A DNA stretch of 64,000 nucleotides from Cyanoderma ruficeps (GCA_008694505.1 VZDJ01007753.1:27120501-27184500); one strand, 5' to 3'; positions 24,101-33,514 are shown, counted from the first letter of the stretch. Numbers and translations are program-made. Notes: a model not told the origin generated them from the sequence alone.

Positions 24101-27100
24101 ACCAAAAAACCAACATTCCTTTGCAAATCCACCACACAGACCAAAGGACATGCAGTGTTGAGAGCTGAGAGCACTGTTGTATCTCCACAGCTGCATCAAA
24201 GCTAAGGGAAGGTATCAAGCACAGCAACACAATCCTACTCTTAATTAAAGTAGGGAAGTGCAGTAATAGTATCACCAGCTTAAGCATCACAACTCACTTG
24301 GATGTATTTATTTAATGGAGTTTATTATCCTGGGTTTTGGGTTCAAAAATGCACACACAAACTCCACCAACACACACAAAAAAAGAAGTATTTATTTTTA
24401 AACATGCTTACCTTGCACCATTATTTCTAAGTACTTCCACTGTTTCATCAACAAAATAGCGATCCTTGACATAGGCAAAGATTTCATCACAGATCTCATG
24501 AAGTCGGGTGCGATGGGTAAGGGTGGCCAAGTAGAGAACTGGAATGATGAGTGCCTCTGGAAAACTTTGAAGATTATGTCTGGCTTTCTTCTCTGATTCC
24601 AGAGCTTCCTGATATGTGAGTCCTGGTTTACCTGTGATAGCACAGCTCCACACAAGGCTGTTGCACAGAATGGTGCGTTCAAAAAAATCACTGGAAAGGA
24701 GGAAAAGTCGGAGGGGGAAGAAAGAAAGAAAACAGTTAAGTTCTGACTAACATTTTAAACTTTCTCACAGTTAATACAGTAGCAAATTGCTACTGAAATA
24801 TTTTTTACAAGCATGAAATGCAAAAGCAGCTCTACTCCTCTACAGTTTGTATATATTAAGGGTTATTTGCCATTTTTCAGCCACGGCATAGTAAATTGCT
24901 ACTGTACAACTGCAGTCTCCTCTCATTACAGACTACAGTAAGAGAATCAAGACCTAGAAATGCTGCAAAAAAATATTCACGTATAAGAAGCCTTTTGCAT
25001 AATAATCACACTGAGTTTAATAGGTGTCATATCATACTCCCATCTCCCCCATTTCTACGGATATTTGCAAGACGAGTGCCTAAAACTGTACAAACACGAA
25101 ATAGCTTTACGATCACAGAAACATGTTGCAACTTGAATAAGTTCCAGATTTTGAGTGCCTTAACTCACAAATGAAAAGATGGGAGAGGTAAAAAATTAAT
25201 GTCAAGTAGCTCTCTAAATACTTTTTATTCCTTCACTGTTTGCATAGCTCTTACAAAAAGCACTGAACTATTTTTTCCTACAGATTCTTTTCCTCCCTTG
25301 TTCCCTTAGTAAATATTGATTCTCCTCCCACACATTTCCAATTAAGGCCAAAATTGCATTTTTGTTAGTGTTTGCTTACTAGCTATTATATTGGAATCAA
25401 GAATGAAGAGCTTTCATTAGTCAAAATCTGTCCAATTTTAACAGGTATCAGAACAGCAGTTTATTAAAACATTTGCTAAATGAAGTAGATGATGGATCTA
25501 TTCACAAAGCCATGTTAAAACATATCATATCCCATGAATCAGTGATCAGACGGCAAAGCAATCTTTCAATATGCCCCAGTTCAGACAGTGCTTTTATTTG
25601 CTGTTACAAATATTAATGGACTAGTATGGATAACTACTGATCACACATGACAAAACAAGGTTTGTTCTGTCTTTATCAGTCCAACACGGCTATTTCAAAG
25701 CACACAGTACTTTCAGTCAACTGCATGCTACGTGAGATACCTATACTGAAGTTTCATTTCATTCCTTTAAAAAAAAACCCCAAAACTAAACCAGTGTGTC
25801 CCCATTTTTAAAAGGATAGACCTGTACAAATAATTTCCAGTAATGAGATTGAGAGAATTCGGCAGTTCACACCGAGTTTTTTCTTGCACTCTCCCTGCAA
25901 ACCCAAGCTGGCAAACGTTCATCAGTGACACTGATGCAGATGACAGTGTTCACTGCAGATGGACAGATGAACCATAACATTTTGTAAATGAAAATGGAAA
26001 TTTCAGATTGAGGACAATGAAGGGTCTTGGCTCAGATAATCCTTTCTGTATGAGCACAGGATCTGAGCGAGATACGCTTTAGGAAGAACATCAGCTGCGA
26101 GAAGGGGAAAAGAGCAGAAGAGGAAAAGATAGATAAATTATCTGAATAATATTTAATAGCTATGAAATTTCGGATTTTATATCATCTGCTATCCTGCAAG
26201 CTCCTCAATATATTTGACAGTACATGGATAATGTGGGCCTGCTTACTCTAAAGACGAAAAGGAGAAGAACAAAGGAGAGAGAATTAGATAAATTATTCTT
26301 CAATATATGAAGAACAGATGGCTGTCAGTCATTCTTTGTGCATCTTTATTGTGTATTATACTTACTTAAACATATTAAAGAACAGGTTAGACAAAAATCT
26401 GTTTCATGAGTTTGGTTTGGGGTTTTTTGTGAGGTGACAGAATAGTTAAAATGTGATCTCTTCAGGTCTCATCCTGCCCTACATTTCAGTACTTCTGTAT
26501 TAGACTAAACAATTTTTATGGATGGATATTCAATGGATAAAGTAACACTTACTTCAATCTTCATTCAGCTGTGTTTCTACATACAGTTTTGTGTCTCACT
26601 TACCAAAGAGGCTCTTGATAATTATCTTTAGCCAGGAATTAGAAAAACTCTCTAAAGAGTTACTAAAAAACGTACCAGAATATATTTTTTTAAAAATTAT
26701 GAAAGTAAAGTTAAAAAAAGAGTCAAGGAGGTATCAGAGAGAAAGGGAGAGACATAGGTTCACACTGACAGTGTCCCTTTAAGAACTGCTGTTTTTCTTT
26801 GTGAGGGGACACCGGGCAGTCATGCTATTTAAAGCTGCAGCATTGAAATTTGAGGAGAAAAAAAAAATCTAAACACAACGAAAAAAAAAATTTTAAAATC
26901 TAAATCAACAAACCTCTCTCTAAAAATTTCTAATCCATGATTATTACAAGTAAAAAATGCTAAGATTAACTGAAACATATTTGAAGAAAGCATGTTCCAT
27001 TTGCATACGAGCATATTTTGTGTATCTAGTTTCATTCTCCCTCATTTCCTCTTTTGTTTTGTGTGGATTTTTCCCCTGCGAATTTACAGGGAAGAAAAAA

Positions 27101-30100
27101 AACAGTGTGAAAAAAACCCTACATTCCATTTTGAAAGCATTATTTAGCTATCTTTACCTATAGTGCATCAAAACCATCTGTGGCTTAGTCTGTTAACAGT
27201 TTCACTGCAATGTTTTAAGAATCTCACTTTAACTTGGTTTGTGAGAAAACAAAATCCCACAGTATACCACTAAATATACTCCTTCTGTTCCTGTCTCTCC
27301 CCAGTGCACATCAGTTATCACAAAATGCTTGACACAGAGCAGACACAACAGCTACCAAACCAAGGGAAGGCAGCAGCAGCAGCGATACCCTTTCCCTTTA
27401 CTTGAAGGGTAATCCTGCCATTGATCATATTCCACATTCAGCTTAACTTCACAACAGCAAGAGCATCTGCTGCTATATCACATCTGAAGTGTCACCTGTA
27501 TCTTCGTCCTAGGGTATTATGGTTTCTGGGGCTTCCTTGCTGATTCAAGGACAACATAGAGGACGAAGTTCATACAAAATACAGCCACTAAGTTCACTTG
27601 CATGGTCGTATCTGCATTTGAGAAGCCAAATGCAACTGCAGCACCCTGGTGAAGTCCACATCAGCTCAACTACTTGAGGAGCATGGACTAAAAACTAATT
27701 TGTCTTCTTAGTTGTAATTAACACCAACTTCTCAGCTGGATGCCTCATTTCACTTAATTAGTTAGTTTTCTATGCAAGGTAAGGCTAACTGTAAAATTAT
27801 CAGCAAATCACTGAGTAGTAGTTTAATGCCACTACTCAGTAGGTATTTGATAGGAGGCAGTTCATTAACAGAAGCAAAAAATAAATTACTTACAATCTCT
27901 GTGCTGACTGCATTTGCAATGGATATAAAATCAGCCTAGAAATTATAGCTGTCTTTTCCTTGAACTAACCAAATATTCCTCTTGACTTTAAGATCTACTG
28001 TATCTTCAGTGTGCTTCACCAACATTCACTGCAAACATTTACTTCCATTCATTTTTGTAGCATATGTTAAGAACAAGTCAGTCAGTGTAGCACAGGAGGG
28101 TAATCAGAGAAGACCAACTCTGCCTTTCTGGATCAGAGCTTTCTTACACTCTTGGTCTCCAGAAGTACTCAAGAATATGTATTACAAATACTCCACAAAA
28201 CAAACAAAAATCCCATGATAAATACATTTATTCCTTAATATCTGCAGGTTAATTATGCATTAAGGAATACATTTAAAGTGATGAGCTTCTCTCTCAGAAA
28301 ACTGGAAAATTCACCTAATTTAACTAACGACACTTAAAAAGACTTTTGAAAGATCTCTATTTGACTGTAACCAAGAACTCCACAGGGCAACCTGTAAAGA
28401 AGTTTCACTAAGTTTTGAAGATGAAGAGAAACTGCTCTTCCTCCCTCTCTCATGTTCTAGAATGAGAAACATTCCTACCACTGTATAGATACTACTCATC
28501 ATTGTCTTTTTCTAACTGTCTTCATATCCAAGACTTCCCACACTTCAGTAGCAGCTTTCCCTGCACATCTGTATCAGCTATTAACTTTCACAGACAAGGG
28601 TGTCAAAGACTGGTGGTCACATCTCACTGGTACAATATGTTTTTCATGCATTCCATATATCTCACGTACATCCATACTTGATTTTCCTACTGTGACCCCA
28701 CAGACTCTCCTTGCTGGTCTGCCCCTATAGTCAGGAATATAACCAAGCACGAAGAACACCAGCTCTCCCAGTTCCTGTTACTAATGATAAATATAACCTG
28801 ACATGCTCCCCCCTCCTTTTGAAAGGGTTACAAAATTATGTGATTGTATTTCAGATTAAAGAGGAAATACATTCTTAACAGGAAAGTCACTTTACAAAAT
28901 ACTAGTCTTGCCAAATTCTTCTCATATTAGTACAACCATTTTTAATATAAAAAAAGAGTAATACTAATGTATGATTTCTAATCAACTCTACTAAAGCTGA
29001 CACAGGCATGAAAGCAGCTTTTCAACACTAAGTTTGTGCTCTGCCAAAAAACCCACCAGACAACCCAACGAAAAACAAACATAAAACCAGCTTGAGTCTT
29101 AACTGTTTACACTAGTTAAAAGCATTCATATAGGTGATGTAGGGGGTGAATTCAGATCATCATATATATCTGTACAACCCTCTTGATCTAGTCAGACCTT
29201 GTAATTTTTAAATTCTCCCCTCAAAAAGCAGATTCAGAGAAGCCCAATTTAGACAATGGCTTTCTTTCATGAAACAGCTAATATGATCTTTAAGAAGTCA
29301 GCCCTCCCTATCCCTGTTACTCTAACTGCCCTTGCTTGGGCAAAGAAATAGGTAATGTTGATTTCAGAAGACAGTATCAATCAGCAACCAGCAGAGACAA
29401 GGATCAGCATCTTTAAAACTAAAAGATGACCAACCTTATGTTCTCCAGCAGATTATGTCACAACTAACAGTAACCTAAACTTACTATCCATCTGTGCCAG
29501 AATACTTTGCTAAGTAAACAAAGTACTACATTTTCCAATCCAATGCACCAATTTTACCCAACCTAACAAAAAGAACCAGTAAATAAAAACAACAAAAACA
29601 TATTACAAAAAAAACAAACATACACTCATACACAAAAAAACAAGCAGAGCAGAGTTTTCTGCAGTCTTCCCAAACACCACATTCTAAGGCCTGACCTCTC
29701 AGCAAACCACCTAGTGACATTTCTAGGGATCGCCTGTGTGAACACATCTAAATTTACCCCTTAATTCGTGAACTTTGGTTAAGTAAGGAATTTGGTCTTT
29801 CATACTTCTTAATGACAACTCCTCTGCAATATAAATAAGCCCGTCAGAATACTTGAAACGGTCACCAAACATTTTGAGGACAGACATTTTAAAAGGATAC
29901 TTTCCATACAGAAATTTTAGTAAAACTACATGTACCTGAAAAGTATTTCCCTGCAGAGTCAACAAATACATTAGAGTCATCTAGTGATAATAATTGTAAC
30001 CAGAAGAACAGCTTCAAAATATCGGAAGCTGGGGGAGAGGGACTTAATTCCTACAGAAACAGGAGGCTGACACCTCTCCCTTGCTAGGTTCTTATACTCC

Positions 30101-31662
30101 CTATAAGGAAAACATTCCTTACAGAACTCCCAGCAACATATTGAGCACCCCTAGAGCATATAGTTCAGCGAACAGTACGTACCCTTCAAAGTTACCTAAT
30201 CCAGCTTCTTTAAAATTTTAATAAGTGAAGAGTATTTGAGCAACAAAAACAAGTCTAAACATGAAAAAAATTAAAGTGTGCTTTTATTTCATAGGTTGCA
30301 AATGAAAAGAATTTTAGATTGCACCTCATTAGTCTGCACATCTTTAAAGAATTATAGTTTAAATGCAAGGGTCTTTTGTAGGTGGGGATGGTGGTGGATC
30401 AGACCAGTGGTGAAAACCCGTAATTTATCGGCTTTTGAGAAACGTCTTGCTAAATACTTTCTGTCCATTGTTCTTACAAGCCGTGAAGTGAGCGGCTGCA
30501 AGTTCGGGACTACCCGTGCCATCCGCCTTCAACCGTTAACGGGAATTTCGCCAATCCTGTTCAGCTTTGTACACGCGGNNNNNNNNGGAGGGATGGGAAG
30601 AGCGATAAGCCTCACTAGGAAAAAAAGCTCCTAAGGGGACAGGTGCGCTCGCTGGGCTTCAGGCGGGGTTTAACCCCCGGCTATGCCGTCCGGCCGGCAC
30701 GGGAGGGCTCCGGCGGCGGGACCCTTACCCCGCCGGACAGGTGCAGCGACCCCGCGCCCGCGTCGAGCTCCCCCGCCGGCCATTTCCAACCGGATCAGCC
30801 GGCGGCTCCCCGCGGAGGCGGGGCGAGCGCGGCCCTGGGCGGCGCGGCGAGGGCCGGCAGCAAGGAGTTAACCGCGGCGGGAGCCGGCCGGGGAGCCCAG
30901 CGGGCCCGGCAGCCGGTGCCCCCCGCCCGGCCGTCACCACAACAATAGGGCGACCGGCACATGCCGGGCGGGCGGGCGGCCCCGCTGCGCCGGCTGAACG
31001 CGAACGCGGGCCCGGCGCGGCCCCTTCCGCGGGACGGCCTAGCGCCGTCGACACGCGGCTGCCGGCGGGGGCGGACGGGAGGGAGAGCCTGAGCCCGGCA
31101 GACGCTCGTTGCCGCCCGCCGCCTCCCACACGCGCAACTTTCACTTCCCCGGCGGGGGCAGGGGCGACACCGCGGAAGGGGCGAGAGAAGGAGGGGGATA
31201 GGAGCCGGCTGTCTTCCCTCCCCGCGGGTGAAGGGGGCTGCGGGGTACCCCCGCCGAGGAGGGGCAGGGATTCCCTCTGCCCCAGGCAAAGAGATCCTCC
31301 CTCTCTTCCCCCACCCCCCCGCGCGAGGGCACGGGCTCGGCGCCAGCCGCGGTCCCCCCTCACACCCCCCGGCAAGACTCCCCGCAGCGATCCGGGGAAT
31401 CCCCTTTCCTCCCTCCCTGCCCGCCCAGGTGTCAGAGTCGTTGGGGCTCCAGGCGCTCCCTGCCCGCCGCCGCCGGAGCGCGGGGGGGTCGACGGGGAAG
31501 TGCAGGACGGACATAGGGACGCGGACACCGCCACGGGGATGTTTCTTACTCGTAGTTCCTGAAGATCTCGTTAGTGACCCTGCAGTAGAAAACACGCTCG
31601 TCCGGCCGGAGGTCGGCGGGGGGCTTCACCCTCACGAAGGGCTTTCGGTGCAGCAGCGGCAT
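1..31662 (-). CDS. BAZ1A: BAZ1A (ACF1) 5' portion, ten coding exons, 3' end outside window
   Basis: Joining ten minus-strand segments gives one open frame of about 442 codons that I recognise as the N-terminal part of BAZ1A/ACF1, from the start [11 protein letters not shown] through the WAC domain to the first residues of the DDT domain. The family protein is about 1,550 residues long, so roughly the first 28 percent is here; the DDT remainder, PHD fingers and bromodomain lie beyond position 1. BAZ1A partners the ISWI ATPase SMARCA5 (SNF2H) in ACF and, with CHRAC histone-fold subunits, in CHRAC, where it guides nucleosome spacing and aids replication through heterochromatin and DNA repair. 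All internal junctions are GT-AG and all phases agree. The exons are 31550-31662, 24412-24690, 13824-13967, 10013-10114, 8036-8123, 6150-6284, 5519-5621, 3341-3507, 2460-2555 and 1-101. No frameshift or stop interrupts the gene. Confidence 0.97.
102..2459 (-). other. BAZ1A: BAZ1A intron 9
   Basis: AT-rich intron holding the CR1 fragment at about 972-1680. I see no other element. Several short ORFs inside are random. Confidence 0.9.
972..1680 (-). mobile_element. CR1 LINE 3' fragment in intron 9
   Basis: The minus strand matches the 3' end of avian CR1. Near 972-1010 it reads CCCTTCCAACTCAAAATCTG followed by a TTTTGTGATTCTGTG tail, the octamer-like CR1 terminus. Further in are familiar CR1 3'-region segments, such as the counterpart of the plus-strand text GTACTCCAGGCGAGGCTGCA near 1490-1505. 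The copy is 5' truncated and diverged, with a fading boundary near 1680. A 211-codon plus-strand ORF across it is a by-product and not a gene. Confidence 0.8.
2460..2555 (-). CDS. BAZ1A: BAZ1A coding exon 9: end of charged helix
   Basis: This 96-base exon encodes residues 378-409 exactly, phase 0 to 0. It reads [19 protein letters not shown] and then [13 protein letters not shown]. The first half continues the charged helix. The [22 protein letters not shown] block is a conserved lead-in to the DDT domain in BAZ1A. The acceptor is GGTTTTTTCAG and the donor AAG|GTATGAT. A skipped product would remain in frame. Confidence 0.96.
2556..3340 (-). other. BAZ1A: BAZ1A intron 8
   Basis: AT-rich intron with short A and T runs. 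No repeat or gene was recognised. Confidence 0.9.
3341..3507 (-). CDS. BAZ1A: BAZ1A coding exon 8: Lys/Glu-rich charged helix
   Basis: This 167-base exon encodes residues 323-377 after completing Ala322. It starts [19 protein letters not shown] and is then almost entirely Lys, Glu, Asp and Arg with few hydrophobics, such as [20 protein letters not shown]. This composition predicts a long solvent-exposed alpha helix, either coiled coil or ER/K single helix. The donor is AAAAA|GTAATG, weaker than the others because the exon end is A-rich and +4 is A with +5 T. The opposite strand reads as a spurious Ser/Phe-rich ORF because of the purine bias. Confidence 0.95.
3508..5518 (-). other. BAZ1A: BAZ1A intron 7
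   Basis: Two-kilobase AT-rich intron. I see no repeat family, RNA gene or exon in it. Confidence 0.88.
5519..5621 (-). CDS. BAZ1A: BAZ1A coding exon 7: variable linker
   Basis: This 103-base exon encodes residues 288-321 plus one base of codon 322, from [16 protein letters not shown] to KDDVQAI. It corresponds to the mammalian segment that also opens with EDN, but the middle differs from what I recall of the human protein, so this is a low-constraint linker between the AT-hook-like motif and the charged helix. Phases 0 and 1 mean that skipping it would shift the frame. The acceptor is CTCTGTCAG and the donor TAG|GTAAGTT. Confidence 0.92.
5622..6149 (-). other. BAZ1A: BAZ1A intron 6
   Basis: Half-kilobase intron without recognisable elements. 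Confidence 0.9.
6150..6284 (-). CDS. BAZ1A: BAZ1A coding exon 6: [10 protein letters not shown] block and AT-hook-like motif
   Basis: This 135-base exon encodes residues 243-287 exactly in phase 0. It includes the conserved block [19 protein letters not shown] and then RRRGRPPKR at residues 274-282, close to the AT-hook core RGRP flanked by basic residues. The exon end is set by GTGAGTAA. An earlier GT ten to eleven bases upstream (GCAG|GTCTTG) would put exon 7 in the wrong frame. The acceptor TTTCTTACCAAG has a rather short pyrimidine tract. Confidence 0.94.
6285..8035 (-). other. BAZ1A: BAZ1A intron 5
   Basis: AT-rich intron. Short ORFs near 7008-7690 on both strands have no recognisable product. 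Nothing else was seen. Confidence 0.88.
8036..8123 (-). CDS. BAZ1A: BAZ1A coding exon 5: conserved basic segment
   Basis: This 88-base exon encodes residues 214-242 after completing Ser213. The sequence [20 protein letters not shown] is a strongly conserved block of BAZ1A; related blocks lie between WAC and DDT in the BAZ1/Acf1 group. The acceptor is AATACAG and the donor AAG|GTAAGAA. The exon leaves the frame at phase 0. Its basic residues suggest DNA or histone contact, but that is inference. Confidence 0.95.
8124..10012 (-). other. BAZ1A: BAZ1A intron 4
   Basis: Contains the probable solo LTR at 9207-9782. The remainder is unremarkable. Confidence 0.88.
9207..9782 (+). mobile_element. probable solo LTR of an endogenous retrovirus in intron 4
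   Basis: A 576-base block opens with TGTCAG and closes with ACAACAACA, the expected TG...CA ends. The flanking five bases are CCAGG (9202-9206) and GCAGG (9783-9787), a target-site duplication with one mismatch. Near the 3' end is a polyadenylation signal AATAAA at 9697-9702 followed by a GT-rich CGGTGTCTCTCTTGAGTGTG stretch, as in an LTR R/U5 region. No internal viral genes are present, so it would be a solo LTR lying opposite to BAZ1A. The family is not identified and the ends are inferred. Confidence 0.5.
10013..10114 (-). CDS. BAZ1A: BAZ1A coding exon 4
   Basis: This 102-base exon encodes residues 180-212 plus shared codons, reading [17 protein letters not shown] and continuing to KASQL. 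The acceptor is TTTCCTAG|GGAGAAG and the donor [20 protein letters not shown] is a recognisable conserved block that follows the WAC domain in BAZ1A. I assign no separate function to it. The frame is continuous with exons 3 and 5. Confidence 0.94.
10190..10500 (-). mobile_element. CR1 LINE fragment in intron 3
   Basis: Minus-strand text such as GACAGGATGAGAGGAAATGG and CTCTTCTCCCAGGTAGCAAG is typical of the CR1 3' region. The copy starts immediately beside BAZ1A exon 4 (acceptor at 10115). It lacks the last part of the CR1 3' end with the octamer tail, so it is truncated at both ends. It is inactive. Confidence 0.8.
12673..12732. repeat. 11-bp inverted repeat, widely spaced, in intron 3
   Basis: GCATGCATGGA (12673-12683) and its exact reverse complement TCCATGCATGC (12722-12732) flank 38 bases. 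It may be chance. Confidence 0.8.
13824..13967 (-). CDS. BAZ1A: BAZ1A coding exon 3: end of WAC region and acidic SIM-like segment
   Basis: This 144-base exon encodes residues 132-178 plus shared codons 131 and 179. It starts [20 protein letters not shown] and ends SAQNG. Residues 160-170 read [11 protein letters not shown], a hydrophobic core followed by acidic and serine residues, which matches the general form of a SUMO-interacting motif next to casein kinase 2 type serines. That reading is inference; the segment itself is conserved in BAZ1A. The acceptor is TTTCAG|GTTGC and the donor GG|GTAAATG. Both boundaries have the same phase, so an exon-skipped product would stay in frame. Confidence 0.95.
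15890..16060. other. isolated GC/CpG-rich patch in intron 2
   Basis: Between AT-rich flanks lies a CpG-dense segment with GGCCGCGGCCGCGCCGCCCG near 15938-15957 and CACCGCGGAG near 16035. It overlaps no BAZ1A exon, and neither strand gives a recognisable protein. It could be a small CpG island (internal promoter or enhancer) or a GC-rich insertion. Confidence 0.5.
17870..19720 (-). mobile_element. long CR1 LINE fragment (ORF1 esterase region, endonuclease, pre-RT linker) in intron 2
   Basis: Conceptual minus-strand translation shows, from high to low coordinates, an ORF1 segment with [12 protein letters not shown] near 19400 (the GDS box of the SGNH/esterase-like ORF1 of CR1) and text like [13 protein letters not shown] near 19150. 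It then shows the start of ORF2 endonuclease ([20 protein letters not shown] near 18600; [19 protein letters not shown]), [18 protein letters not shown] and [15 protein letters not shown] near 18250-18370. Last comes the post-endonuclease linker [19 protein letters not shown] and [12 protein letters not shown] near 17960-17990. Stops and frameshifts occur throughout, so it is dead. The jump from HPDICWKG to WLSRDL shows that the C-terminal part of the endonuclease has been deleted. The reverse transcriptase core is absent. Confidence 0.85.
20105..20545. repeat. palindromic minisatellite of TGACACATGTCA-type units in intron 2
   Basis: About 440 bases consist of imperfect repeats of ACATGACACATGTGATGACA-like units, with the self-complementary core TGACACATGTCA recurring throughout. 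Both strands therefore look nearly alike. CACATG/CATGTG hexamers are dense, and a few have become CACGTG. The array is slightly degenerate toward its right end (GACCCCTGTCCCATGACC near 20490-20510). Confidence 0.95.
24412..24690 (-). CDS. BAZ1A: BAZ1A coding exon 2: core of WAC domain
   Basis: This 279-base exon encodes residues 39-130 plus shared codons 38 and 131, flanked by an acceptor ending TTTCCAG and a donor AG|GTAAGCA. It holds almost all of the WAC domain, with hallmark segments [45 protein letters not shown] and [16 protein letters not shown] sequence (here [13 protein letters not shown]). WAC mediates DNA binding and targeting of ACF to pericentric heterochromatin and replication foci. 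Entry phase 2 and exit phase 2 match its neighbours, so skipping this exon would keep the frame but delete the domain. Confidence 0.97.
24691..31549 (-). other. BAZ1A: BAZ1A intron 1 (between first two coding exons)
   Basis: AT-rich until about 30400, then rising into the CpG island. I recognised no repeat family in it. The eight Ns at 30579-30586 are a small assembly gap. Confidence 0.88.
31550..31662 (-). CDS. BAZ1A: BAZ1A coding exon 1: start codon and beginning of WAC domain
   Basis: The start codon occupies 31660-31662 and lies inside the CpG island. The exon encodes residues 1-37 and two bases of codon 38, beginning [18 protein letters not shown] and ending NEIFRNY. It terminates at a good donor (GA|GTAAGAA). 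This N-terminus is nearly invariant in vertebrate BAZ1A, which fixes the start. The WAC domain (WSTF/Acf1/cbp146), used for DNA and nucleosome contact, begins at about residue 22. The context before the ATG (GGGGCGATG) is not a strong Kozak match because the -3 base is G and +4 is C, so initiation rests on homology rather than on context. Confidence 0.96.
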
Positions 31663-31698
31663 CGCCCCGCTCCCGGCTCTCTTCCTACCCCAGGATCG

Positions 31699-31760
31699 GC
31701 TTCACGGGGTAGGGGAAAAGATAAAAAAAAAACCAACAAAAAAACAAAAACACGGAGAGA
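31699..31760 (-). promoter_or_regulatory. candidate 3' splice site upstream of the BAZ1A ATG exon
   Basis: Read on the minus strand, a long T/C tract (TTTTTTTTTTATCTTTTCCCC, about 31710-31732) precedes CTACCCCGTGAAG, 37 bases before the ATG. Such a tract is striking inside a CpG island and looks like a polypyrimidine tract with its AG at 31700-31701. It suggests that the ATG exon is the second exon and that a non-coding first exon lies upstream. A later AG nearer the ATG could be used instead. Inference only; transcript data would decide. Confidence 0.45.
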
Positions 31761-32397
31761 TTAAGCGAGGCAGCGGCGCCCACCAACCCGGGGAGGAGGG
31801 AGCGGGCCCGGCGTGTCCCTCCTCCCGGGGGAGCCGGGACAGGAGCGAGCGGGAGCGGCGGCGGCGGCTCGGCGGAGCCTTTTGTGTGCCCGACACGCCG
31901 TTGCCTGCCTGGGACTGCGCGCGGACCAACGGCGGCACCTTCCTCCGCCTCCGCCCGCCTCACAATGGGGCCATGACGCCGAGCGGCGGGCGGAGGCGGC
32001 AACCCCCGCGCCAGCCGCGCAACGTGCTCGGCTCGGGGATACCCCGGCCGCGCTTTGTCTCCTGCGGCGCCCCTGCCTTCGGGTCACCCCCTTTCCCCCG
32101 CCTCTGACCCACACACGCCGGGCCGGACATCAACTTCCACTCCCCCGCCACCTCCGCCTCCTCCTCCTCTCCGCAAAGCAAACACCCAGGAGGGGCAGCG
32201 CCGACCACTTATCTTCCTCCTCCCCTCCCTGCCGGGCCGCTGCCTAACTGGGGTCCTCGCCCTTCCCGCCCCGCGCCTCCCCCCGGCCCAGTGGCTGCCG
32301 GGCTCCGCCGCCGCGGGACAGCGCGGCCGCGGCGCGGGGGGCAGCCCGGCCTCCGGCCTGTCCAGCGTGAGCTGCGGGGCTCCCTCCTCTCCTGCCC

Positions 32398-32585
32398 ACC
32401 TGGTGCGGCCGCAGGCTGCGCTCGCTGCTCGGTCGGTGCGGAGCGCGGTCCCCTTCGCGTTTCTTCCCTTTCCTCAGCCCCCCCCCGCCGGCTCCTGGGA
32501 AGTTTTTGATCTACTTCTTCAAGCCCTCAATCAGGAAGAGCTGCGGGGAGGAGCCTTCCCCTGCTCTCCCCTACATCTTTATTGG
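32398..32585 (-). promoter_or_regulatory. candidate BAZ1A core promoter and non-coding exon 1 with donor
   Basis: On the minus strand a CCAAT box (GGCCAATAAA, inverted ATTGG at 32581-32585) is followed after about 180 bases by CCAG|GTGGGC, a moderate 5' splice donor at 32398-32399. If transcription starts 60-100 bases after the CCAAT box, a non-coding exon of roughly 100 bases would end at 32400. It would splice to the candidate acceptor near 31699, leaving an intron of about 0.7 kb. A second possible donor, GCAG|GTACGA, lies near 32987. No element here is decisive by itself. Confidence 0.3.
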
Positions 32586-32790
32586 CCGCTCGGTGCCTTG
32601 CAGCGTGTGTCACACAGGAAGACAGCGAGCTACATTATTAATTAATGGCTGAGAGGGCGCATCCTCCATTTTTGAATTATCAGCCGGAGACCTCCGGTGC
32701 GGGGGGTGGGCCCAGCCCGGCTGCCCGGGGGGGGGAAAGGTGGCTCTCTCCGCGCGGTGCTGCGGCCGGGCCGGGCCGGGCTGCGGGCGG

Positions 32791-32796
32791 TATAAG
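32791..32796 (+). promoter_or_regulatory. plus-strand TATA-like box in the CpG island
   Basis: TATAAG sits in an otherwise GC-only context (GGGCGGTATAAGCACGG) on the strand opposite BAZ1A. It could position a divergent transcript running away from BAZ1A into the intergenic region. One TATA-like hexamer is weak evidence, and no coding exon follows. Confidence 0.25.
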
Positions 32797-33476
32797 CACG
32801 GCGACCGTGGCCCGGCGGTCGCGGCTCGGTGGCGCGGCCGAGCCTGTGGCGTGCGGTGCTCCCCGCCCGCGCCTCTGCCAGCGGCGTCAGCAGCCGGTGC
32901 CGAGGGGCCGCCGAGCAGCTGAGACCGCCGGCCCCGGGGAGACCCTCCGCTCGGCCCCGGAGCCACCCCTTTCTGCCCTTCGTACCTGCCCTGCGACCAG
33001 GGGCCCCGGCGCGTCTCCTGCGGGGCTGATCCCGGCGGATTTCGGCGTTTGACAGTGCAGGGCCGGGCACGTCGCTCTCTCAGTTACAGCCCCCGAGCCA
33101 TAGTGCTGTCGGCGCGTGCGGGGGCGTACGGCTGTATTTTGCAGAAAGTGCGATTATATATGATTAAGATGAGCATGAGGGTTGTACGTGGGCCCCCTAA
33201 CATTGTTTTTCCTTCCAGTTCACCGAAAATGTCATCAAATGGTTTCATTAGTGTATTCACGACCTTTTTTTTCAAAACACCAATACACTTATAGTGTCAT
33301 CAGTAATTAAAACTGGAGTATTAAATTAATTGTGTTCCTAAGAGTGCTAGCCAGCTTGGAAGACAAAAACCACAGAAAGTCCCAAACATTATAATTCATC
33401 ACAACTACGTGCAGTGTTTATATTAAAAAAATCTACAGAATAACTGTAGAAAGTCCTTAGAATTATTAAGGTGATT

Positions 33477-33514
33477 AATATCTGAAGGCTGATACAATAT
33501 CTGAAGGCTGAAAC
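33477..33514 (+). repeat. 19-bp tandem duplication
   Basis: AATATCTGAAGGCTGATAC (33477-33495) is followed directly by AATATCTGAAGGCTGAAAC (33496-33514), 18 of 19 bases identical. Confidence 0.9.

Larger units (their letters stand above)
13968..24411 (-). other. BAZ1A: BAZ1A intron 2
   Basis: The largest intron here (10.4 kb). It contains an A-rich tract near 15230-15285, the GC-rich patch at 15.9-16.06 kb, the long CR1 at 17.87-19.72 kb, a poly-C run with an N at 19983, and the palindromic minisatellite. The right third (20.6-24.4 kb) shows nothing I can name. Confidence 0.88.
30640..33130. promoter_or_regulatory. CpG island spanning BAZ1A exon 1 and promoter
   Basis: The sequence is GC-rich and dense in CpG across about 2.5 kb, in sharp contrast to AT-rich DNA on both sides. 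It contains GGGCGG-type (Sp1-like) boxes and GC runs and covers the BAZ1A start codon. This is the normal promoter architecture of a broadly expressed vertebrate gene. Long ORFs of 260-270 codons here on both strands come from GC bias and lack of stop codons, not from genes. The left boundary is blurred by the N gap at 30579-30586, and CpG enrichment already begins near 30420. Confidence 0.85.

Noticed and set aside
30725..31595. ORFs of 260-273 codons on both strands in the CpG island
   Set aside because: They are Pro/Arg/Gly/Ala-rich readings of GC-rich DNA with few stops, overlap each other on opposite strands and the true BAZ1A exon, and resemble no family.
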